From: Amphimedon queenslandica
Lineage: Eukaryota; Porifera; Demospongiae; Haplosclerida; Niphatidae
Assembly (NCBI RefSeq): GCF_000090795.2
Contig: NW_003546554.1
Coordinates: forward strand, 57,680-90,811
Reading direction: 5' to 3'
DNA: 33,132 nt
This document shows positions 22,101 to 29,912 of this stretch, in pieces; the stretch's first letter is position 1, and each line of letters opens with the position of its first letter. Both the position numbers and the translations under genes were made by a program. A model generated the notes under the pieces. It was not told the DNA's origin. It did no database searches and saw only the letters and a program-made list of their open reading frames with translations.

Positions 22101-24212
22101 CCCCCTCAGGCCCTACCTCAGCTACGCCCCTGTGTACATGTACATGTATTTAAGAGATACAATGTATAGCCATTATCTACATACACATGCCTACATGTAT
22201 TTTTTTTGTTCCAGCTGGATAGCAGTGCTTTCTTTCCATATCTTGCTTATGGAGCTAATAATGAAATGGCTGGCATTGTGACTCTATTGACCATTGCAAA
22301 GCTACTAGGAGACATGAAGAGAAACGTTAGTTATTTAGCTAATCATGTACTCACTCTAGGCCATCCTTTCTCCTACCCCTCCCTCCCCCCTCTCTCTCTG
22401 TTCTTTAGGGGTCCCTCATCAACACAACTGATTCCATTATGTTCACATTCTTTCAAGGAGTAAGAGTGTTATGAAAATTCCCTTCTTATCATAAGGTGTA
22501 ATTATTATAGGAAAGTTATGATTACATTGGTTCATCAAGGATGGTGTATGACATGATTAATAATGAGTTCCCATACAGTTATGACAGTAGCAAGCAGGTG
22601 CACATTGACTTCATGACATTTGTTGATCTGTCTCCCTTGCTCTTTCTTTAGCAACCTCCAAGGTTTGGTTTACCAAAGATAAAGGCTTTCATTGAGTTAA
22701 GTCAAGTTGGAATACAAACAGAGAGAGAGACAACTTCACCAGTTTACTATCTTCATCATAATGACCAACAAGTGAGCATTAAACATTAATTGATTTGTAT
22801 TATTAATTATCTCTCCATACAGTCCCTAGTCTCAGCACTCCAGAATGGAGCTGATCAGTATAATGTGTCATTCCAGAGTTCCTCTTCTAGTCTTCCTTTG
22901 CCTCCGGCATCAGCTCAAATGTTCCTCAGGGAGAACCAGTCAGTACCTGTTGTCATAGTCACTGACTTTGATCAGCAATACAATAACAAGTAAATAAAAC
23001 TATTTTAAATTTTTGCTATTAATTTTCTTTTTTTAGATTTTTTGGTTCCCGCTACGATATACTTGACAATCTGATTGGTCCTGATGGTATATTGGACTCC
23101 TCCCATCCACTTGTTCTACAGTTGGCTAACCTTGCTGGCTCAATTGCTCGGGCAGCTCTGACATTATCCGGTCCAAATCCATTAACAGCCTCACTGCCTG
23201 AGCCAGACACTGAACTCATCGTTCAACTACTGCATTGCTTCTTGCAGAACTCTGACTGTGATTTCTTTAAAGGACTTTTTAGTTCAAATGTTGAGGACGT
23301 CCTGTGTAAGCCATGCACCTAAGATGCTACAAAACTTGCAATCATAATGTACAATTATTATAAATAGAATAGTAACTCAACTTTTGATTTGTTTTTTCTT
23401 GTTTTCCTAGTACCAAAGCCGATGTATCGCTATGTCACTGTCAATACCGTCACCAACACAGAGACATATGTTGCTTATCAGTTATTGAGTAATTTTACTG
23501 GAGAAAGCATACCCTATACTGGCTGTGGCTCTAACTGCACCACTCCTGATAATATAGAGGTATGGTAGTATCTGACTAAGGAACTTTTTAATGTAATTAT
23601 AGCAGAAGTACATGTACATGCTAGTATGTACATTTTAGAAAGTTTGAGTTGATTTTTGGTCATCATCATATAAATATTAAAACCATCTTTTCTCTCTGTT
23701 TTTTTTTTCCTTTAGACTTATTATTTATTGAATCAGTCGAACTGTGCCTGTACTAAGGCTTATACTCACATGCACACTGCAACATCGCCAGCTTTCATTG
23801 ATGGGAACTACTCATCAGACTATTACTCCACTTGGGCTGAGAGCAGGTCAGTGTGAATTACCATTTAGATGTACATATCTGCCATTCTTGGTAAAAGAAA
23901 CAATTTTAAAATTACTATTACCTCATGTAGTGTATATGTACATCTACAGTACAAGTAGGTTCATGTTCTCTAATTTTTGTTGACCAATTATAGGAATTTA
24001 TGTTTGATTATTATACATTTAGGTGGACCAGTACTGCTATGAGAATATACATTGTCAATAGCTACTTTGTTGAGATGTGGATATTGATTGCTGGAATATT
24101 ATTGACTGGTATTTTGACCGCCGTCTCTTTCCAGTGCTATCGTAAAGCTAAGAATATATTTGCCATATCTGCTAGCTCACTAAATGGAAAGACGATTCAT
24201 CCAGTTAACTAG
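19200..24212 (+). CDS. NCSTN: Nicastrin, gamma-secretase subunit
   Basis: Eighteen exons give 684 residues (human 709): 19200-19242, 19298-19408, 19556-19682, 19738-19823, 19891-19938, 19993-20021, 20065-20148, 20202-20291, 20422-20583, 22215-22325, 22409-22459, 22511-22597, 22652-22771, 22823-22989, 23037-23305, 23411-23559, 23716-23846, 24023-24212. Nicastrin is the large glycosylated ectodomain subunit of gamma-secretase, which gates substrates such as Notch. Visible: signal peptide (LSFPLTFSLLFLVSLTA), the family motif DYIGSSRMVYDM (318-329) within an aminopeptidase-like fold, YSTWAESRW just before one C-terminal membrane span (about 636-662), and a short basic cytosolic tail. Many NxS/T sites fit a glycoprotein. 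Its stop-to-start gap from PPOX is only 89 bp. Intron 9 (1,631 bp) is by far the longest and is full of repeats. Confidence 0.95.
20595..21692 (-). repeat. Palindromic MITE/satellite family, copy C: monomer array in NCSTN intron 9
   Basis: Six monomers of about 172-183 bp run in the orientation opposite to copies A, B and D. Each contains AAGTTTGAGCTGATTT; these phase marks fall near 20760, 20943, 21122, 21295, 21472 and 21645. Monomers alternate in two types, so the array is built of 350-bp dimers (20940-21289 and 21290-21639 are almost identical). The first palindrome (20828-20850) is intact at its core; in later monomers it is deleted (CCCTGTACAGGG) or half lost. The left end TTGGGTTTCCCACC resembles the ends of copies B and D. 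Short open frames inside are repeat-derived. Confidence 0.9.
21806..22140. mobile_element. hAT-type MITE with 8-bp target duplication (NCSTN intron 9)
   Basis: The element 21814-22132 (319 bp) begins CAGGGGCGTAGCTGGACC and ends CAGCTACGCCCCTG, giving inverted ends of about 14 bp. It is flanked by TGTACATG at 21806-21813 and 22133-22140. CAGGGGCGTAGC ends with an 8-bp duplication are typical of hAT-superfamily miniature elements in animals. There is no transposase frame. The target site is itself the palindrome common in local introns. Confidence 0.92.
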
Positions 24213-24389
24213 AATGTTCATGTGTTCTTCCCATTTTTGTAGTGTTGTCGTAACTAAATTTTAAAAAGTAATATTTTATTTCTGTACTAAACCAAAACTG
24301 TCGTGTGGTTCGTATTGCATGTCAGGTGTGTTGTTCTATCTTATCTCTCCTCACTATAATGTGTCTTTTATTATTGTATTGAATAATAC

Positions 24390-24395
24390 AATAAA
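24390..24395 (+). terminator. Poly(A) signal of NCSTN
   Basis: AATAAA at 178 nt past the NCSTN stop. A second AATAAA lies at 24528-24533 and could serve as an alternative. Confidence 0.45.
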
Positions 24396-24948
24396 GTCAA
24401 GTTTAGACACTTTGTATTCGTACAAATTGACATATTCATGGCTATAATGGATTTTTGTAATTCCAAGGAGGTAGTAATATGAACACCTGTTGTACTAGAT
24501 GAGGTAGAACAAGATTGAAATTTGAACAATAAAGTTCATTATTGCATTCCATTGGTATCACGTGGTGAAAAATGGCAGCTTTCTGATGATTGTATCACAA
24601 GACAGGCTGTCCTGCAGAAACTAGAGAAATCTATGACGACCCTCGACGGTTGTTAAAATCACAATTTTATGGAGAATATTTCTTTGTTGATTATAGACAT
24701 GCATATAAGAAGGAGAAAGAGACGGTGCATCTTAACTTTTATCCTCTTCTTTACTTCATCAGATAAATCAATCTTTTCTAGTTAAGATATTAAAGATAAC
24801 TGCAACCATCATAGTTTCTAGTGAAGTAATAAAAGTCCTACTGGCTCTATCTTGATGCTTTAAATTATTTTTGGAAGTGGTGGTACTAGTGAAAATTCTT
24901 GGGCATTTTTCATCACGTGATATCAAGAATAGATAATAATTACTAGAG

Positions 24949-25167
24949 GAGAGTGTCCTACTGTGCCTATACCCCTGCTTCATCAATCATCACGTTGTAG
25001 AATTGAAGAGTTACATTCAGGATATTTCCGTATTTTATTTGAGTAGTTATAGTTATTGCTAGTTATTTTTGAATAACTACTCTAAAATACTGAAAATATC
25101 CTGAATGTGACTCTTCAATTCTACGACGTGATGAAGCAGGGGGTATAGGCACAGTAGTAGGCTACTC
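24949..25167. mobile_element. Fold-back (long inverted repeat) element
   Basis: Left arm about 24949-25050 and right arm about 25072-25167 are complementary over nearly their whole length (shared core CTGTGCCTATACCCCTGCTT, then TAGAATTGAAGAG and ACATTCAGGATATTT), with an AT-rich loop of about 20 bp. Differences are a few substitutions plus an extra ATCAATC-like insertion in the left arm. No coding capacity; no clear target duplication was found. A transcript would form a hairpin of about 95 bp. Confidence 0.85.
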
Positions 25168-25438
25168 TTTGTGATATGTAGATACCGATCACGGCGCGGA
25201 ACTTTGCGGCAACTATATTGCTCATTCAACCGTGTCCTATCTCCTCTGAGCTACATAGTACCATAGATATCTATAAGAGTACACAGCTATTTCCACAAAG
25301 CCCTTCAAGCAAAGGCCTAAAAACCACAGGAAGAGTATCTATGGTTTGTAGATCTAGTCCATTTGTAAAAATATTTTTTAATTTGCAGCTCAGTGCTATT
25401 TGGCTTGCCGGGCTGTTTCCTGTTTGAGGTAGAGCAAG

Positions 25439-26737
25439 ATGTCGTTGGTGAAGAGATTGTTTAGGGTTCTCATACTACTGAGTGTACTCAGCCTTCTTGT
25501 TCACATATTGACCCTGTTTAGCGGAGACTTTGGGAAGAAGGAAATGAAAAGGTCGGAGATACTTTCAGTTCAAAGCTTCCTCATTTACACTAAAGGTTAG
25601 CTTGAGCCTATCATAATAATAGTAATAGACAGCCTGCATCATGGTTATAGATATAATGAAGAATATAGGACACATGGTTGAAAGGGTACAAGAGATTCCA
25701 GATGTACTGTTAAGTAAGTATACCAGTATAAAGACAAGTGGCTTTATTGTTTCTATTTTGTCTAACGCAGCTACAGACTCCAGTGGTAGTAAACCCAGTT
25801 ACGACCCCGATGTAGTGGCCAGAAGTGAGGTATTACTACTGTCGCTAGAACGAGTGAAATCAATGTAAATATTTTAATCCTTTAGTGGCAACAAGAAACT
25901 ATCTCAAATTATTGCTTAGGCATCAATGAGAGTCTTCTAAACTATTCCAGTGAACAAAATGAAATGCTTTACAAGCACTTGATATACGATGATAAGTATG
26001 GCATTATCTATTGCGCTGTTCCTAAAATTGGCTGCACTAAAATGAAACTCCTCTTCATTCTCTTGCAAGGACATTACACTCTGGAAGATCTACTGGTTAG
26101 CACCTTACGTATAACACACAAGAGCTATCTGCGTAATGTCAAAACACTCTGGGAACTTTCCGCGGCCGAAAGAGAAACTCGAATAAGTAACTATTACATG
26201 TACATGCCAGTGAGGGACCCACTGGAGAGACTAGTAAGTGTTTATTTGAATAAGATCAGCCGAAGGACCATTAGAAGCAAAATCTTTCTCAACCTTAGAC
26301 AGGATATTATAAGAGAGTTTAGACTCCCATCAGACACTAATAAGAATGCTAGTGATGATATTGATAGCATGGTGCCAACTTTCAAGGAGTTTGTACAATA
26401 TTTCATTGAGTACAGGCACTTAATGGATGATCATTTCCAGGCAATGCTCGATATCTGTCAGCCTTGCCTGGTAAAGTATGACTTCTATCCAAACTTCCAC
26501 AGTCTTAGCTACGACATGGACTACATTTTGCAAGTTTTTGGGATCCCGAGAGACTTTTATTTCAACGATGTGAGGATTGGAGCAAGTTTGATGCCTAAAC
26601 CAGCAGCACAGTTTAATTACAGTTCTTACTATGATCAAATTGACGAAAACATTAGAGCAAAATTGATTGAGAAACTGAAACCTGACATGCAATTTTATCA
26701 CCAGTTGTATCCAAGGACACAAAAATACTATTCATAG
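25439..26737 (+). CDS. Carbohydrate sulfotransferase (HNK-1/C4ST family), copy A
   Basis: Exons 25439-25595, 25651-25713, 25771-25829 and 25886-26737 give 376 residues. Layout is that of a Golgi type II membrane protein: short basic cytosolic tail (MSLVKR), signal anchor about 7-28, a stem, then the catalytic domain. The 5'-phosphosulfate-binding loop is PKIGCTKMK (139-147, family PKxxCTxxK) and the 3'-phosphate site is PVRDPLERLVS (201-211). Such enzymes move sulfate from PAPS to glycans such as chondroitin; the acceptor here is unknown. Asn residues in NYSSE and NYSSYY could be glycosylated. Its paralogue lies 606 bp downstream with identical exon structure. Exons 2 and 3 have nearly the same sequence in both. 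Confidence 0.9.
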
Positions 26738-26920
26738 CACATAAGAAGAATTATGTGCCAGCCATTCAATATACATCCATGCTATGTATGATATATTTTA
26801 ACTTGCTCAATAATGTTCTTTTTTTTGTTGTCTAAAGACCATGAATTCACTTCATTTTTAGCTTTTTGAAAGTTTGGCAGCTATCTAGATATGCAGCAAC
26901 TTCTCACATTACATATTAGT

Positions 26921-26956
26921 TATCAGTTATAGTAATTTTACTGGAGAAAGCATACC
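26921..26956 (+). pseudogene. Fragment of NCSTN exon 16
   Basis: TATCAGTTATAGTAATTTTA plus CTGGAGAAAGCATACC matches NCSTN positions about 23476-23513 apart from a two-base deletion. It has no flanking exon sequence or splice sites. Same orientation as NCSTN, 3.4 kb away. Confidence 0.75.
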
Positions 26957-27162
26957 TTGTCTTGTATGGTTCGCCATTGATCTCCAATTAATTGGACTTT
27001 AGTTATTGATTGTTACAAACTTTAGCACCATTCTGAGCTATGATCATTGAGACAGTAATAAATGTAAAAATTCATAATAGCTGTTGAGAATCAAATGAAT
27101 AGGTCATCACTCTCTATGATGTTATCAGATGATGTGGGTTTGTAAAAGATAATATCTAATTA

Positions 27163-27266
27163 TGCTTCTATGGCTTATTCAGTAAGCCATAGAAGCAAAA
27201 TTTTTGTTAATTGTGCTGCTTGTAGCAACAATTAAAATATGCAGGAATGTTCAAAACATTCCTGCA
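27163..27266. repeat. Three adjacent hairpins
   Basis: Hairpin 1 has a perfect 15-bp stem (27163-27177 with 27183-27197, arm TGCTTCTATGGCTTA, 5-nt loop). Hairpin 2 pairs TTAATTGTGCT at 27207-27217 with the segment ending 27235, with one bulge. Hairpin 3 has a perfect 12-bp stem (27240-27251 with 27255-27266, arm TGCAGGAATGTT, 3-nt loop). They lie 78-181 bp upstream of the sulfotransferase B start codon. Confidence 0.85.
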
Positions 27267-27343
27267 CATACCCTAGTGTCTTAGCTCTACAGTAGTTGAA
27301 TTTGCAACTGTTGATTTGGCCTGGCTGTTAGAGGTAGAGCAAG

Positions 27344-28613
27344 ATGTCGTTGGTGAAGAGATTGTTTACAATTATCATACTACTGAGTATATTCAGCCTT
27401 TTCATCTTAACCCTGTTTAGAAACTATGGGAAGAAGAAAAGGCCGGAGGTAGATCTACTTTTGGTTCAAAGTTTACTCATTGCTAAAGGTAACTTGAGCC
27501 TATTGTAAAAGATAATATTATAGACTATCACCTGTATCATGTAGATATAATTAAGAGTAGAGGACACATGGTTGAAAGGGTACAAGAGATTCCAGATGTA
27601 CTGTTAAGTAAGTATATAAAGACAAGATTTATTGATTTTGTTTTGTTTAATGCAGCTACTAACTCCAGTGGTAATAAGCCCAGTAATTTCCCTGATGTAG
27701 TGGCCAGAAGTGAGGTATTCCTACTGTTGCTAAAGTTGATGTGAATATTTTAATCCTTTAGTGGCAACAAGAAACTATGTCAAATTATTGCTTAGGCATC
27801 AATGGGAGTCTTTTAAACTATTCTAGGGAACAAAATGAAATGCTTTACAAGCACTTGATATACAATGATAAGTATGGCATTATCTATTGCGTCGTTCCTA
27901 AAATTGGCTGCACTAAAATGAAACTCCTCTTCGTTCTCTTGGAGGAACATTACACTCTAGAAGATCTACTGGTCAGAAACTTGAGTGTATCACACAAGAG
28001 CCATCTGCGTAATGTCAAAACCCTCTGGGAACTTTCCGCAACCAAAAGAGAAGCTCGAATGAGAAGCTATTACAAGTACATGCCAGTGAGGGACCCACTG
28101 GAGAGACTAGTAAGTTCTTATTTGAATAAGATCAGCCGAAGGAACATGAGAAGCAAATTTTTCCTCAACCTTAGACAGGATATTATAAGAGAGTTTAGAC
28201 TCCCATCAGACACTAATAAGAATGCTAGTGATGATATTGATAGCATGGTGCCAACTTTCAAGGAGTTTGTACAATATTTCATTGAGTACAGGCACTTAAT
28301 GGATAATCATTTCCAGCCAATGCTCGATATCTGTCAGCCTTGCCTGGTAAAGTATGACTTCTATCCAAACTTCCACAGTCTTAGCTACGACATGGACTAT
28401 ATTTTGCAAGTTTTTGGGATCCCAAGAGACTTTTATTTCAACGATGTGAGGATTGGAGCGAGTTTGATGCCTAAACCAGCAGCACAGTTCAATTACAGTT
28501 CTTACTATGATCAAATTGACGAAAACATTAGAGCAAAATTGATTGAGAAACTGAAACCTGACATGCAATTTTATCACCAGTTATATCCAAGGATGCAAAA
28601 ATACTATTCATAG
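27344..28613 (+). CDS. Carbohydrate sulfotransferase (HNK-1/C4ST family), copy B
   Basis: Exons 27344-27488, 27545-27607, 27656-27714 and 27762-28613 give 372 residues, with the same four-exon structure and phases as copy A. Signal anchor about 7-26, PAPS-binding PKIGCTKMK and PVRDPLERLVS are all kept, so it should also be an active Golgi enzyme using PAPS. It is four residues shorter in the stem. The last ~147 residues differ from copy A at only three positions, whereas the first ~137 residues of exon 4 differ at about 25. Shared sequence extends from just upstream of the start codon (GAGGTAGAGCAAGATGTCG) to about 140 bp past the stop, so the whole gene was duplicated. Confidence 0.9.
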
Positions 28614-28934
28614 CACATAACGATGGATTTTAATTATTTACCTTGCTCAATACTACACTTATTTTGAAAAGACCATGAATCCTTTTCATTTTAGCTTTTT
28701 TTGAAAGTTTGGCAGCTAGGTAATTATGTAGCAGCTTCTCACATCACAAAATTATGACTGAGCTATCATTAGATCTATTTCTCTCAAACTCTTAAAGTTC
28801 TTAAGTTTTAACCCATTTTAATTACCATGTCCATGTAAATTGTATTGAAAATTCATAGATGTATTGTTATGGAATTAATTTTTGACAAAGTAGATCTAGT
28901 CCACGCCTTGCATGCCCTTGATATCCAATTCCAA
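28614..28934. other. Intergenic region sulfotransferase B - DUSP23
   Basis: The first ~140 bp are a copy of the 3' flank of sulfotransferase A (GACCATGAAT, TTTGAAAGTTTGGCAGCTA). The rest must contain the DUSP23 promoter; no TATA box or other element is recognisable. An in-frame ATG at 28845 exists but precedes the conserved protein start. Confidence 0.6.
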
Positions 28935-29720
28935 ATGGCTTTCTCTCGAAGGAGCTTTAGCTCAAGGTTCTCGTGGTTTATAGAAGGGAAGCTAGCTGGT
29001 ATGCCCTGGCCTGAAGGTGATGCAGTACAATTCTTAGCCGATCAGGGAATCAGGGTGTTGGTAAACCTAACAACAGAGCCCGCATCCTACCAAAAAGTCG
29101 CAGAATCCTTGGGGATTCGATGCATTACAGAGGATATACCTGACTTTTGCCCACCATCTATGGAACAGGCAAGATTATATCATATCTGTTATGTTGCTTG
29201 TACAGTAAAACCTGTCCTAAAGGTCACCTGAATAATGAAGCCACCTCTCTATTACAGCCATAAGGGCCAAAATCCCGTACTAAATGGCTGTATTACAGAG
29301 GCTGATCTGTAATGCAGCTATCTGCATAATCAGGCCATTTAAAACTGGCCCAAGGGTGACCGGATTAAGCAGGTTTCACTGTATATGCAACTGATGCAAC
29401 TCCAGTGATGTACTTCATTGAATTGCATCAATATTGATTTTATATGCCAATTGGAAGCTCTTCTCTCTCTTCTCATATCACAGATTCAAAAGATAATGGA
29501 TTTAATAGACAAGTCAGAAGGTCCTGTTGGTATTCATTGTGCGATGGGTTGTGGTCGTACAGGGACTATACTAGCATGCTATCTTGTTGCTAGTGAAGGA
29601 TATACAGCTGACGATGCTATTGTGGAGACCAGGAAAAGACGTAAGGGATCCATAGAAACAAGACGACAAGAACAAGCAGTGAAAGATTACGAGGAGAGTC
29701 TCAAAAAGGGGAGGCAGTAG
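28935..29720 (+). CDS. DUSP23: Dual-specificity phosphatase 23 (VHZ-like)
   Basis: Two exons, 28935-29168 and 29484-29720, give 156 residues (human 150). The protein is a minimal cysteine-dependent phosphatase: FSWFIEGKLAGMPWP near the start, general-acid Asp70 in DIPDFCPP, and the P-loop HCAMGCGRTG with Cys97 and Arg103. GSIETRRQEQAV near the end matches the family (human GSIETYEQEKAV). It dephosphorylates phosphotyrosine/serine/threonine in the cytosol; physiological substrates are uncertain. The exon junction is fixed by the family (PSMEQ|IQKIM), which forces a GC donor (CAG|GCAAGA at 29169). ATG 28935 is chosen because similarity to the family starts soon after; ATG 28845 in frame would add 30 residues. 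The intron contains a pogo-like MITE. Confidence 0.94.
29201..29383. mobile_element. pogo/Tigger-like MITE in the DUSP23 intron
   Basis: The 179-bp element 29203-29381 starts CAGTAAAACCTG and ends CAGGTTTCACTG, imperfect inverted ends of about 13 bp, with TA at both flanks (29201-29202, 29382-29383). A TA duplication and CAGT-type ends are typical of Tc1/mariner-pogo miniature elements. It has no transposase. Internal short inverted segments around ATTACAGCC and GGCTGTATTACAG are also present. Confidence 0.8.
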
Positions 29721-29912
29721 ATGATGAATGGCAGTAGCTGACGACTCATGGCTATTTGAAATTTTTAATTGTGTATTATGATAATAGTTAGTCTATTTAA
29801 TATTATGATTTTACGCTTTATTAATTTTATGATCTGATTTTTAAGAAAATTTTATTAATAACCATTAATTTTTACAGTTTTAATTTTAAGTTTTTAACCC
29901 CCAAATTTTAAG

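Larger units (their letters stand above)
24213..25438. other. Intergenic region NCSTN - sulfotransferase A
   Basis: A 1.2-kb gap, the largest between genes here. It holds the NCSTN 3' flank with two poly(A) signals and the fold-back element 24949-25167. A 45-codon open stretch near 24640-24770 (IYDDPRRLLKSQFYGEYFF...) lacks a start and a partner exon, and I cannot assign it. The last 100 bp share sequence with the flank upstream of sulfotransferase B. Confidence 0.6.
26738..27343. other. Intergenic region between the two sulfotransferase copies
   Basis: Contains the duplicated 3' flank (26836-26915 resembles 28668-28750), a 36-bp stretch matching NCSTN exon 16 (26921-26956), AATAAA at 27057-27062, and a run of three hairpins (27163-27266). 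The remainder is AT-rich without visible genes. Confidence 0.65.

Noticed and set aside
24590..24775. Open stretch containing IYDDPRRLLKSQFYGEYFF
   Set aside because: No start codon, no splice partner and no recognised family; the upstream part of the frame has two stops.
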